The position numbers and the translations under genes are program-made. A stretch of DNA of 64,000 nt from Tiliqua scincoides (taxonomy: Eukaryota > Chordata > Lepidosauria > Squamata > Scincidae): contig NC_089822.1 of NCBI RefSeq assembly GCF_035046505.1, positions 101,254,659-101,318,658 of the forward strand. Reading direction: 5' to 3'. Every line of letters begins with the position of its first letter. The first letter of the stretch is position 1. This document shows positions 46,627 through 57,692 of this stretch, one piece after another. A model generated the notes under the pieces. It ran no database searches, was not told the DNA's origin, and saw only the letters and a program-made list of their open reading frames with translations.

Positions 46627-47165
46627 CAGCCCAATCCTGAACTGCCCGTAGCTCCCAGGCTTGGTGGCTCCGAGGAGGGCTGCCGCCGAATTCTACGCCA
46701 CCTATGCTACCGTGGGAAGCACCGCGGGAGAAGGGGACATCTGTCCCCTTCCCCTGAGTAAGGGAAGCAGCCCGGCAATGGGGCTACTCTCTTTAGCGCC
46801 GACCAAAAGTTCAGCGCTAAAGTAAAGGCGCTCGTGTAGGGTGCGCAATCCTGCACGAGTGCCCTGGATCCTGTGGAGTACAGCTCCGTGGATCCGCCTC
46901 CCTCCCTCCCCTGACATGCCTCTCACCTGCCCCCACCAGCCTTCCCCTCCCCGGAACGCCTCCCCCACACCCCTGCCTCCCGTTCCGCAGTCCGGCGGTC
47001 CAGGAGACCACTGAGCCGCAGAACCTGGGCCACTACCCAGCGCTAGCCCAGCACCGGCTGGCGCTGGGCTAGTACCGGTGGTGAGCCCTGCAAACGTGCC
47101 TTACAGCACGTTTGCAACTGTGGTCCGCAGCACAAAGCAGTGCCGTGGACCACAGAATTCGGCTC
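46627..47165 (+). mobile_element. GC-rich transposon, copy B
   Basis: Starts cagcccaatcctgaactgcc, ends cacagaattcggctc. TGA left (46624-46626) and TTA right (47166-47168) may be a worn TTA duplication. Internal blocks match copy A: gcaccgcgggagaagggg, a C-rich block, cgctagcccagcaccggc and acgtgccttacagcacg. Confidence 0.65.
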
Positions 47166-47184
47166 TTAGACTAATGCCCTTGAC

Positions 47185-47491
47185 CAGTGACCACCAGTGG
47201 TAATTGTGGTGGTGTCTGGTGGTACTCGCTGACACCTAGCAACACAGTGTGACAAGCTATGGTAGGAAGCTCACCTCACCTCAGCTTGGCAGGCAGCGCA
47301 TGCACTTTTCATGTGCTAGAAAAAGCTCTCCCATCTGCCCTGAGCCTCTTACTGGTGTTTGTTGCGTTGCATCTGGCCTCCCAATCCGGAAATAAGTGGT
47401 AATCACATAATCACCATTTTTTTCTGGTGGTACATCCAGTAGGTGGACCATACAAAGTGGTACATTGGGGGACAAACTTTGAGAAACACTG
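47185..47491. mobile_element. hAT element related to 5154-5468
   Basis: Starts cagtgaccaccagtggtaa, ends aaactttgagaaacactg. Octamers cccttgac (47177-47184) and cctttgac (47492-47499) match at 7 of 8. It lies 19 bases right of copy B. Confidence 0.75.
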
Positions 47492-47565
47492 CCTTTGACC
47501 CAAATGAAAACTCCTTTTTTATGGTACTTTCTAATTAAATGTCCCCATTCAGTTATGCCCTGATA

Positions 47566-48450
47566 TTCATTCATTCATTCATTCATTCAATTTGTACCCT
47601 GCCCTTCTCCCCAGAGGGCACCCAAGGCAGCTAACAATTAAGAGCCCAATCCTGTGCTTGGCGGCATGGCTTCATGCCTCACCACTGGGCTCCTGCCCAT
47701 GCTAGCCCAGCACCAGCCAGTGCTGGGCTAGCGTGGGGCAGTCACTCAGCTTCCGCGACTCGGCGGTCTCCCAGACTGCTGAGGCGCGGCACAGTAGGTG
47801 GGGGCAGGGACAGGGGCAGAGAGGAAGCATTCCAGGAAGGGGGGAGGACTGCAGGGGGCGGAGAGAGGGCGGGGAGAGGTGTGCCGAGGGGAGGGAGGGA
47901 GGCGTGCCAGGGGGAGGGAGGGAGGTGGGTCCACGAAGCTCCGCAGGATCCAAGGCACTCAGGGAGGGTTCTGCGCCCTACACAAGCACCTTTACCATTG
48001 CGGGGCTGCTTACCTTACCCAGGAGAAGGGGGCAAAAGTCCCCTTCTCCCAAGGCTCCACCCACAGTAGCCCAGGGCACACAGGATCTGGCGGCAGCCCT
48101 TCTCAGGGCCGCCGAGCCTGGGCGCCCCGGGCAGCTCAGGATTGGGCTGCCCAGTACATTAAAAGATGGTACTTAAAAACTAGAAAATACAGATAAAAGT
48201 TTAAAATAAATAAAAGCCAAACAGCAGCAGCAATAAAACAATCAGTTAAAAAAACATTAATTACTAACTAAAAAGCAAAGCTTTCTGGAATAAAAAAGTG
48301 TTCAGGCCTCACCAGAAGGTTAGCAATGAAGGAGCTGTTTTCAACCCAAAGGGGGAGGGAATTCCACAGTACAGTTGTATTCACTGACTACACTGCATCA
48401 GTACAGAAAACATATTGGTTGTATTGGTTGGGCTGGACTGGGGAGGTGCA
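47566..48450 (-). mobile_element. L2/CR1-like LINE 3' part split by a GC-rich transposon
   Basis: 47590-47640 (tttgtaccctgcccttctcc, cccaaggcagctaacaatta) and 48162-48450 (aaagatggtacttaaaaac, gttcaggcctcaccagaag, gaattccacagtacag) are consecutive parts of a reptile LINE 3' region in inverse sense. An (ATTC)n tail run is at 47566-47589. The GC-rich copy C lies between them. Confidence 0.6.
47641..48158 (-). mobile_element. GC-rich transposon, copy C, inside a LINE
   Basis: Inverted relative to copies A, B and D: it opens agagcccaatcctgtgc with ccagtgctgggctagc soon after, and closes with agctcaggattgggctgcc. TTA stands on both sides (47638-47640, 48159-48161). The purine-rich middle is the complement of the C-rich block of copy A. 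Open frames of 130-147 codons here come from this composition and are not genes. Confidence 0.7.
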
Positions 48451-48509
48451 TGGGTAACGACTATGGCTGTATCTGTTGACACTATACCACCTATATCACC
48501 TACCTAGTA

Positions 48510-49055
48510 CAGGCATGCCCCAAAATTTGCAGCGGTTCTGTTCCAGAACCTCTTGCAGCTAAGTGAAACTGTAGATAACCAGGGACACCCCCCCCCACCC
48601 TCAGGAGGCAAGGGGAGATAGGCTTAGCTCATCTCCAGAGGGTCTTCTGAGGCCTACACGCAACCACCCATGGCCGCTGTGGGCCTCAGAATGTCCACAA
48701 AGGCAACTTCCAGTTTTACAATAAAACCGGAAGTAACATTTTTAATGCCTTGTAAAGCTTTAGGAGGTCTGGGAAAGGCATTAAAAACATATAGTGCCTT
48801 AAAACATCACTTTCAATTTTATCCGGAAACTGGAAGTCACGTTTTTTTTCCGCCTTTTCAACCTTTCTGAGTCCTGCAGTGGCCATGGGAGGTTGCAAGC
48901 GGCCTCTGCAGGCCTCAGAAGACCCTCTGGAGGTGAGGGGAGCCTAGCTACCCTTGCCTCCAGAGGGGTCATGCAGAGGGGGGGAGACCTGCAGACCCAA
49001 TCTGTAGATATCTGAAACTGCAGATTCAGATGTCTGCTGAAAAGGAGGGCCCTTG
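48510..49055. mobile_element. Tigger-like MITE
   Basis: TA then caggcatgccccaaaatttg at left; aaaaggagggcccttg at right, followed by TG. The pairs tctgaggcc/ggcctcaga recur inside. Relative of 29037-29304, longer. Confidence 0.65.
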
Positions 49056-50439
49056 TGCACTTTTAAAGATATAATTTATAATTAGAATTTATAAAAATTC
49101 ACCCTTGGAATAAAAACACATAACACCGCTTTCTGCACTTTTCTCCCTTGGGGAAAAAATGAAATCTGAAAAAAAAAAAGTTTAAGAACACTTCTACCTA
49201 TAAGGGTTATTTAATTTAGCATGACCAGAAAATGAAAGATTAGGTTCCAAGGGACATTACAAAATAATAACTGGTTGCTTCCTTCCCCCCATCCTAACAA
49301 GGCCAGCCATAGTTCAGATTTGGTGAGGACAGATAAAGATAAAACAATCTCGCAAAATTAGGATTGTCAATAAATATTTGCCCTTGTGCCTTGTTAGCAG
49401 AAAACAGCAACCTCTCTTTCCTTGGGTACTTCAGAGTTGAATAATGTTTCTGTGTAGGGTTCTCAAGGGAAGACAGGGGTTAGCGAAAGCAAGGAAAGGG
49501 AAGGATGGATCTTTTCACAAACTGGTTATAAGGACAGGAAAGTAAGAGAAATAAGAGCAGGGCTTTTCATCTGTGGCTGAAGTGATGAGAAGAAAAGAAC
49601 AAGGCATAAGCCAAACTTCTCAGCACAACTTCGTGAAAAGAATAACTATCTTACTTTTTTCCCATTTGAGATTTGGCAAAGGTAAGGTTGGGAAAATGCA
49701 TCTGTATTCCAATTTGTGGCAGGGGGTGGAAGCCGTAGCACCAAAGTAGCAGCTGAGGAAACGGTTAAGAATTCCCCACATCACTTCACTGCAAATCGTA
49801 TCTCCCAGAGTTTTCATACAAGAAACTGCTGTTCACTTTTTAACATACACCTTCTGTGTAACCAGTAGTTCAGCCCTATGGTGACATAGGGGATACACAC
49901 AAGTGGAGGTCTTTGAGCCAAACTAGATGTGGTACCTGAGATCCCCAAGCAGATCCCCTGGTGTCTTTTTTATCTCTTCAAAGAAAACATGTGCCCCCCC
50001 CCCCAAAAAGATAGGAGTTTGACTTCCACTCCATCCCTACCATTTTTCAAATTGAAATCTCCACAAAGGTGCTCCTGGTTCTGCCAGGAGAAAAGGACTG
50101 ATGCCCACGTTGGGGAGAGGGAATAGGAAATGTGGATGAGGAAAACAGCAATATATCTTTATAGTGTGACTGGACTTGGCTGCTTTTACTCACATGGCAA
50201 TCAGTTTCATTGAAATAGATTTCTTTTTGTGTGTGTTGGGGATCAGGGGGTTGTTCTTGCAAACCTGAGTAGTCATTTCAGGTAGACCTTGCCCTGCCTG
50301 AAGCTGCTGCTTCATTTCCCCAGTAACATGCCTGAAGAAATACAGTAGATACTCGCCTACTACTCGCCAAATGGTTGCAAAGCAGGTCTGTTTTTTGAAA
50401 CACCAGGATGGGAATCCTCGTTTCCATCTGAAGCAGGCT
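49056..50439. other. Gene-free stretch
   Basis: No gene or classified repeat. C run at 49996-50004. Confidence 0.35.
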
Positions 50440-50520
50440 ACAATTCAATGCACCCTTACTTAAGAATAACACCCATGGAAAGCAGTGAGTCTACTTCTGA
50501 ATAAAAAGGGTTGCAAATAT
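50440..50520. repeat. Worn palindromic agtaagtccc repeat
   Basis: acaattcaatgcacccttac, then gagtctacttctgaataaa; core mostly lost. Confidence 0.4.
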
Positions 50521-50654
50521 ATGCAGCTGCATCTCTCTACTGTGAATTGAATTGCACACTCCCAGTTATGTGTTATGGGTTGTATGTTGTACGTAGAGCT
50601 TCTGGCTTAACACACCAGACACCTTAAAGGTGGATTTGATTCCTGGTTCTCCTG

Positions 50655-51156
50655 CAGTGGTTCCCAACCTTTTTCACTTGCATATCGCTTGGCAGCCTAT
50701 TTCCATAAATTGTACCCTTCATATTAGCAAAATGTTTGTAATTAATAATACAAGCCCTCGTCTCCTCTCTATGAAAGCCCAGACTTCATGTATTTATCAC
50801 AGTGTTTTCTCTTTTTATCTGTTTGAAGAACAGAAGACTCTGCCTTTGCACTGTTTTGCACCAGAAGTGTGCTGAGAAATTCTGGGTGATTGATCACTTT
50901 CCATATTATGTTTCAGCTTTTTTACTGTGCTGGTTTTCAATCACTGGTTCATACATGAATTGATGACCAAAAACTACCTATTGGTGGGGCTTTCACAGCC
51001 AACTAGCTACCTCCCTTCCTGCCTTGCTGGTCCTTGCAAGGCATTCTGGAGCATGACCTGCTTTTTTCTACCATTATTCCATTCTTTTTCAAGTACCCCT
51101 AAAGGTCCTGTTGAGTGTCCCTGTGAATACATGAATACCAGGTTGGGAACCACGGT
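50655..51156 (-). mobile_element. hAT element of the gttcccaac family
   Basis: Starts gcagtggttcccaacctttt, ends ccaggttgggaaccacg. Octamers gttctcct and gttttact match at 6 of 8. The part cataaattgtacccttcat is the inverse of the middle of 38073-38421. Confidence 0.65.
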
Positions 51157-52348
51157 TTTACTGGTATGTTGTTTACAGTGCACTTACTCTGACAATGCTT
51201 ACAAAAAGGTGATGAAGACAAGAATTTAAAAAGAATAAAAATGTATCTTATGATCTTTTACTATGTTTTTAATAGAGACTACAGTTCTTAGGTAACAATT
51301 AGTGGTGGGTTATTTTTCAGGATCTGGCCTTGAGTAAAATCAGACAAAACTATAGTCAGACATCCTCCCTAAGTTTAACCCCTGACTTATCTGAGGGTCA
51401 TAGAAAATTCCATGATTCCTCTTTCTGTCACAGGCATAGTGAGGCAGGCAAAAACAGCCAGGTTGGATTTATAGCGATATTATGTGGTCGGCACTTTCTG
51501 TTCTTTTGTGTCCATCTTTTTAGTTTAGAAACAAGATATCCAGGATGAGGTGGGGAGTGATACAAGTCTATAAAATTAGGAATGGTACGGAGAGCATAAC
51601 AAGGGAGACATTTTATCGTCTCACCTAAAACTAGATGCAATTGATTGACACTCGCATTCAACACTGGCAAAAGGAGTTGTATCTTCATACAACGCATAAT
51701 TAGCTGACAGGATCCATTGCTTTATAGTATGATTGTGGCCACTAGCACAAATAAAGGAGAGGACCATATAAGATTGATAGAACAAAGGTCTGTCAACAGT
51801 TGTTTACCAAGAGAACCTCAATGCCCAGAGACAGAGTACCTCAGAATGGCAAGAGCTAGGCACATAAAGCATAGAGGGAGAGGTACTGCCTCCTTACCCT
51901 GCTCAAGAGCTTCCCAGACACATCTGGGCAGCCACTGTTGGTAAGAGGAAGCTGGGTTAGATGGACCCTTATTCCGATCCAGCAGATTTCTTCTTCTGTT
52001 CATTGCCTTGCAAGTTTTCACTGGTCAGGTTCCTCTGAATCTTCTTCTTTTTGCACGGAGTCCATTGTTCTTCATTTAAAAATCCAGGAAAGAGGACAGG
52101 GAATTCAGAAATCCCTTCAAAAGCAACACTTTCCACTTATCCATACTACTTTTTACCAGTCTTTTTCAGCTGCCATTTGTTAACCAAACTAGACGCATGT
52201 CTGCCCTATTCACAGGATGGGGGGGAGCGAGCAGTGGGCTTTAACCTTCAGAAATGTCATGCCTAGCTTGATCCTAGTTATAGCTCAAAATATGTAGTTC
52301 CATACTGCCACAGAATGCTAGCACACATCTCATGCTTTGTTTGGTTAA
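51157..52348. other. Gene-free stretch with a CR1-like tail
   Basis: 51890-51990 (ccttaccctgctcaagagc, gaagctgggttagatgg) is a worn CR1 3' end. No gene. Confidence 0.4.
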
Positions 52349-52500
52349 GGCAGGGGTGACTAACCTGCAGCACGCAGGCCACTAGTGGCGCACACACACT
52401 TTCTAAGTGGCACATGCAAAGTTGCCATGTATTTTTGAAAAACATTTTAATAATAACAAAGAAAACAGCGCAGCAGTTTATGATCTGATTTCTTTGCTAC
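52349..52500 (+). mobile_element. hAT-like left end fragment
   Basis: ggcaggggtgactaacctgc, then gccactagtggcgcaca; the style is that of the caggggt family, but no right end was found. Confidence 0.4.
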
Positions 52501-52985
52501 TCCTTACACAGAATTCCCCACAGAACACAGAGGTTCTAACACTGCAAGATGCTGAGATAGATCTGGCATAAGGGGCAGATCTGGTGTAAATCCCTGAACA
52601 GACAGAAGGTGGAGAGGGCTGAAAGATGGGGAATGGGATCCTGTGCATGCAACTACTGCCAGATCTACCCCCTCACTTCCCCAACATAATCCCCAGTAAC
52701 TCCTCTGAAATACCCTATCAGTTCCTATCAGTGAGGGTGAATTTTTGCTTTCTTGAAGGCTATTACGGTATATTCTCCAGATATTAATCCAAGGGCTGAA
52801 AGGACAGGTTGGTAATATCCTTTGCCCTTTTAGAATACACAAGATGACACACATATTCATTAAAAATATACAGGTGACTCACTGATGCTTTTTTAATGAA
52901 TGAAACTGGGCAAAATCTATTACCCCATCCCAATCACTTTGGGAAAGTTGATTCCAGATAGTTGACTCAAAGCTGGCCACTCTTT
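52501..52985. other. Gene-free stretch
   Basis: Nothing recognised. Confidence 0.35.
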
Positions 52986-52993
52986 CTCTAGAC

Positions 52994-53545
52994 CAGAGGT
53001 TCTCAAACTGGAGTGCCATGATACACCAGCCTGAGAAGAGCTGCCTCTGGCCCCTTAAGTGGTGGGGGAAGGGGTAGGTCAGTGACATGGCCTGTTAAGG
53101 GGGAAAGCAACGACATCCCCAGGATTGTGCTGCTGCCAGGAATGGAAGGGGGTTTTTTTATTATTATTATTAAGAGTATTTATATACCGCTTTTCAACTA
53201 AAAGTTCACAAAGCGGAGCCAGTGCCAGAGTCCTGGGGTGGTCTTGGGGGTCCAGGGAACCCTCCACTGGGCTCCCTGCACCTCCAAACAGCTTAAACTA
53301 ACAAAAACAAAAAACAAAAAAACAGGCACTTCAGTTTTTACTGTAAAACCGGAAGTGCCTTCCTTTTTTGTATGTGGTTTGGTGTTATGGGGAGACCTGT
53401 GGAGGGCTCCCTGGATCCCCAGAATAACCCAGGATACTTTCCCTGGCAGCAGCACAATCCTGGGGATCCTGGGGATAAGGGGCTGCCTTAGTCCCTCCCT
53501 GCACACACTTAGGTCTCAAACTCCCAAGGAGTTTGAGAACCAAGG
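52994..53545. mobile_element. hAT element, first of an abutting pair
   Basis: Starts cagaggttctcaaactgg, ends ggagtttgagaaccaagg. Flanked by ctctagac (52986-52993) and ctctagag (53546-53553). It contains an inverse LINE-type tail (ttattattaagagtatttat, accgcttttcaac) at 53150-53217. Confidence 0.75.
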
Positions 53546-53553
53546 CTCTAGAG

Positions 53554-53766
53554 CAGCAATTTTCAACCAGTGTGCCACGAACGGTCTGTCGGTGCGCTGT
53601 AGGAGTTTGGGGTTGGGTCATTTATTAGTAGGGTCATTGGGGGATGTGAGCCCCCCCCCCAGCAGCATGGTGTGCCTTGTCAGTTGTCAAAAAAATTGAT
53701 GGTGTGTTTTGACAATTTCAGCACCTTGTCAGTGTGCCGTGAGATGAGAAAAGTTGATAATTGCTG
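53554..53766. mobile_element. hAT element, second of an abutting pair
   Basis: Starts cagcaattttcaaccagtg, ends gttgataattgctg. Flanked by ctctagag (53546-53553) and ctgtagag (53767-53774). It is the uninterrupted relative of the hAT at 9396-11527. Confidence 0.8.
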
Positions 53767-53774
53767 CTGTAGAG

Positions 53775-54077
53775 GGTTTTCCCAATTTAAAATATTTTGG
53801 ACTGCCCTTGAACAACCCAACACATTTCTGAGGGAATCAGGGTTGGCAAAGAGTGTTGCAGGCAGCCTCCAGGACATTTCTAATGTTGATGTCTTTCAGT
53901 GGTGACAAAGTTGATCTGAGAACATGGAGTCTGCAGTTGGGGAGGAGAGATACAAGGTAAGTGATGTAACCACAAGTGTACATGCATTAGGAACAGGAAG
54001 AGGCAAGCACTGATGGCCTCTCTAGTTTATGCTTTGCATCTCCGCTTCTTTCATTGCAGGTATTATGTGGAAACCAC
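53775..54077 (+). promoter_or_regulatory. 5' flank and splice acceptor of the OR10-like gene
   Basis: The tract tccgcttctttcattgcag ends at 54059, and the exon then runs 18 bases to the ATG at 54078. A possible donor, ggtaagt, at 53957-53963 could close a non-coding exon, but this is a guess. Confidence 0.5.
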
Positions 54078-55067
54078 ATGGACAGGAGTAATCATACAAC
54101 TGGTGCAACTGTGGACTTCCTGCTGTTTGGGTTCTCTGACCTGCTCCGCTTGCGGCCCCTCCTCTTTTTCATCTTCCTCATAGTGCACCTGGCTACTCTT
54201 GCAGGAAACCTTCTCATTCTTCTGGCTGTGATTGCTGAGCCCTCCCGCCCTCCTATGCTTCTTTTCCTCTGTCAGCTCTCAGCGATTGAACTCTGCTACA
54301 CCCTTGTCATTGTCCCCAAGACGCTGGTTGATCTGGCTAACCCAGCAGGTAGCAGCATTTCCTTTGTGGCCTGTGCTACTCAAATGCATTTTTTTGTGGC
54401 TCTAGGAGGGGCTGAATGTTTCCTCCTGGCAGCCATGGCTTATGATCGCTATGTGGCCATCTGCCAGCCCCTGCACTACATAGCAATGATGAGCCAGGGC
54501 TTCTGCCTTCAGCTTGCAGCAGTCTGCTGCCTGGGGGGCTTTGCAGTCTCACTGGGCCTGACCGTAGCTGTCTTCCGCCTGCCTTTCTGCAGCTCCCATC
54601 ACATCGATCACTTCTTCTGCGATGTTCCTGCTCTACTCCATGTGGCCTGCACCAGGAGCTACATTAGTGAGCTGCCTCTTCTTGCAGCCTGCATCATCCT
54701 TCTCCTGTTCCCCATTTTGCTCATCCTCTCCTCCTACACTTGCATCACAATAGCTGTGATGCGAATTCGAGGCTCTGCTGGCCGAAGCAAAGCTTTTTCT
54801 ACTTGTGCCTCGCATTTGACTGTCACGCTTTTGCACTATGGTTGTGCCACGTTCATGTATGTCCGACCCAAATCCAACTACTCTCCTGGCCGTGACAAGG
54901 TGATCTCTCTTGTCTACACCAATATTACTCCCTTGCTTTACCCGCTGATTTACAGTCTAAGGAACAAAGAAATCAAAGGAGCCATGAGGAAGCTTCTGCA
55001 AAAAAGATTAGCCCAGTCAAACTGGTACACTTTCAAGAGAGAGCATGCACAATTTGCAACCCACTAA
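54078..55067 (+). CDS. Class II olfactory receptor, family 10-like
   Basis: Odorant receptor of 329 residues. N-glycosylation at N5 (NHT). Landmarks: GN at 43-44, C99, MAYDRYVAICQPLHY at 120-134, C171/C181/C191 in loop 2, SY at 219-220, [10 protein letters not shown] at 238-247, and a family-10-like HYGCATFMYVRPKSNYS at 253-269. Two usual motifs are changed: TM2 reads SRPPMLLFLCQ instead of LHTPMYFFL, and TM7 reads YPLIYSLRN (288-296) instead of NPLIYSLRN. The frame is open with a long C-terminal tail, so I call it intact but unusual. Start: a TTG codon at 54054 lies before the acceptor (54059), so the first ATG after it, 54078, is used. In human 7q34-q35 an OR10 locus (OR10AC1) is recalled near OR6V1, which would fit. 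Confidence 0.9.
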   Translation: MDRSNHTTGATVDFLLFGFSDLLRLRPLLFFIFLIVHLATLAGNLLILLAVIAEPSRPPMLLFLCQLSAIELCYTLVIVPKTLVDLANPAGSSISFVACATQMHFFVALGGAECFLLAAMAYDRYVAICQPLHYIAMMSQGFCLQLAAVCCLGGFAVSLGLTVAVFRLPFCSSHHIDHFFCDVPALLHVACTRSYISELPLLAACIILLLFPILLILSSYTCITIAVMRIRGSAGRSKAFSTCASHLTVTLLHYGCATFMYVRPKSNYSPGRDKVISLVYTNITPLLYPLIYSLRNKEIKGAMRKLLQKRLAQSNWYTFKREHAQFATH

Positions 55068-55647
55068 GATGAATGCAGCCCAAAAGGTATAAATGATGAC
55101 AAGATGCTCATTAAGAGCCCAATCCTATGCAATCCTATCCTATTCAGAAGTAAGTCCCATTATAGTCAATAGGACTTATTCCTAGATAAGTGTGGATAGG
55201 ATTACAGCTTCAGTCTGTGGTTTTAGCTGCCTGGCGTGGGAAGATGGTAGTGGTTGTGAAGCACTTTGTCAGCCAATGCATACATTAATCTTTGTGGATC
55301 ACAAGTTGTGTAAGGTCACCTCAATAGTATGGTGTCTGCTATAAAAAAAATTTGCTAGGAAATATAACAAACCCCTCATTACATGAAACAGCTTAGCTGA
55401 GCGACATTTTGCAGATACAATGGAGGCAAAGTAAACCCTCTTCACTGCCATCAACCTCATGGAGTAGGCTCTAAAATGAGCTCTAGCCCATTTTCAGTCA
55501 AATTCATCTTGAGCCTTCCTCCATTATCACTCAAGATCACTATTAAGTTGTTTCATTGTCTGAAGCTCCTCAGTATGGCAGAGCTATGGCCCTTCCCCTT
55601 GCCATGAATTTGAACCAAAGGGAAAAAAAAAATGAGATTATATACTA
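55068..55647. repeat. 3' flank of the OR gene with a palindromic repeat
   Basis: 55112-55212 holds atcctatgcaatcctatcc, agtaagtcccattatagtca and ataggacttattcctag, ending ggataggattacagct: a palindromic repeat copy about 45 bases after the stop. Otherwise nothing. Confidence 0.5.
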
Positions 55648-56109
55648 CAGGTTGAGTCTCATTATTTGAAAGGGTTCCCAGAACTCAAGTGAATGACAAA
55701 AATTGCACTATAGCAAATCAATTTAAAAAACAAAGTTCCTTTGCTCTGGTGATTTAAAAACAGCCTTGCTGACCTTTGTGATGTTAAGATAGAGTCATTA
55801 AGACAACAATCAGCCTCTCTCCAGGCCCTTAGAAATAATTATGTTCAGGGGGAAGGGAGGGGGTTGCTTGGAGAGAGAATGATTGATGGATTGTCAGCTG
55901 AATGCCCTCTCTTTAACTATTGTAAAGGACTGTTTTCCTTTAATTTAAAGGACCCTTCTCATCATGTTGAGATAAAAATCTCTACAACAGTAAGAAAAAG
56001 CATTTTAAAGGGGTGCATTTTTCCCCTTCTCCAGGGATCAGCACATTCCTTCTCATTTGCAGTGGCCATTCCTGTTGACTGAAATCCTCTTATAACAATG
56101 TTGGACCTG
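55648..56109. mobile_element. Tigger-like MITE, second copy
   Basis: Starts caggttgagtctcattattt after TA (55646-55647), ends cttataacaatgttggacctg before CA (worn TA). Interior collinear with 19464-19933, for example gcactatagcaaatcaattt and tctccagggatcagcac. Confidence 0.75.
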
Positions 56110-57592
56110 CATATTGCTTGAGCTCTAGGATTACAGTCTTAATTATTGACTAACTGATTGGTGATCAAATGGGGCTGCTAGGAGTTCAAGTCTTCTCTTT
56201 AAAAAGTGGAAATCTTGGTCACCTGAGTAGGAGAAACATGTACTCTGGCAAAACAAATGACAAGGTTCTTTTTTGCTTATTTTTAATTTTTGTGTTTTAA
56301 CAAAACCAAAAAAGAGAGAATAAAGGGGAACTAAAATTTAAAAGAAACATACAGTATATTGGTCTAAAAATTCGCTAAAGAGATACAGCCTGGTAAATAA
56401 AAAGTTTTAAATTATTATTTGTTTAGTTCAAGTATCATTTTTGTGAACATGTTGTAAAGCTTACCTTCATTCTTCAGTTGTGGTTAAGTGTTGTAGTTAT
56501 ATGGCCCCCAAACAGTTAAACCTTAAAACTTTTATTTTGGGATGGAGCTGGACTCCACCCTTGGATTTTTCTTTCTTGTTGCTTTTGGTTGCTAGCTTAG
56601 AGCCCAATTCTGTGGTTGGCGGCATGGAGCCGTCGGAGCCACAGTCACAAACATGCCTTATGTGGAAGGTGATTCATTTCTGCACACAGCCAGGTCATCA
56701 GAAGAGCAAAGGAAACAACTACTGGCAGGCTGAGTTTGGAGGCAGCCTGGGAGGCAGGGGAGAGGCTTGATTTGATCTGAGAGAGACTCAGAGGCTGGGC
56801 TAGAAAAAAGAAAAACTGGAAGCCAGCAGCATCCTTTAGGCCCTGAAATTCCAGGAGGATTGATGTCACCTGTTGTGGGTAAGAAGAGCTCTGTCATCTA
56901 CCACCAATAAATATGCAAGAACTTAGATTTGCCAGGTTTGATGTTATGTGAAACCTCCAAAGGCAAGGGGCTGTGTGCTGCCTTTGTTAGGCTCAGAATG
57001 CCCATTTTGGGCAAAAAGACCTGACTTCCGGATTCCCGGAAGTCACATCTTTTTGTCTGAAACCAGCAGTGGACCTAGCATGTTGTGGAAAGGGCAAATG
57101 CCCCAGGCGCTGAGTCAGCGGGCCTTTAGGACCATGTGGGAAGCATCATTGAGGTTCCCCACACAGTCAGAAACTGTGCTTCCGGTTTGCAGGAAGCAGA
57201 GTTTAAGACCATGAGGAAGCCTTAGGGGGCTTCTCCGGTCAGCTTCTCTGGTCGAGGCTCCGTTTTGCTCCAGGGGAGTGGGGGGGGCGGCTTCACACAG
57301 GGGGCAACTTCACAGACCTTTACCCTGGATGTGGGGCTGGGTGGGTTCACCACTGTCTGAAATGGCCAGACTGAGTCTTGTAGAGGCAGCACGCGGATGC
57401 ACGCTGCCTCTGCAAGGCTCAGGAAAGCCTCCTGAGACAAGGAGAGAAGGAGAGAGCAGCTCCCCTTGGCTTCAGAGGCTGGAGGGGGTGAACAGGAACC
57501 AGTGGTGGCTGTTGCATATGCATTCATGGTTGGAATGTCGCTAAGCAATGCTCACCGGTGAGTGTGCGTGGTGTTTCTGTGTTATGTGTTTC
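56110..57592. other. Gene-free stretch with GC-rich repeat pieces
   Basis: 56598-56665 (agagcccaattctgtggttgg, gtcacaaacatgcctta) is a fragment of the GC-rich family. 57060-57535 is GC-rich with transposon-like wording (cagcagtggacctagcatg), but no ends are fixed. No gene. Confidence 0.35.
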
Positions 57593-57692
57593 TGTGTAGC
57601 GCCACCTAGTAAAATTCCCAGAAGATTCCCCACGAGACATACACCAGGAAACCCATGATCATCTAATACCACTTGTTCCCACTTTTAGTCAG
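57593..57692 (+). repeat. Duplicate of the TAS2R upstream flank
   Basis: About 100 bases, from tgtgtagcgccacctagt to acttttagtcag, match 58825-58926 just before the TAS2R start at roughly 80-85% by eye (shared acctagtaaaattcccag). No receptor code follows this copy. Confidence 0.7.

Noticed and set aside
47674-48196. Several 130-147 codon plus-strand frames
   Set aside because: Three overlapping frames of G/R-rich text inside GC-rich transposon copy C.
54054-54077. Start of the OR10-like gene at 54054
   Set aside because: That codon is TTG and lies on the intron side of the acceptor at 54059.
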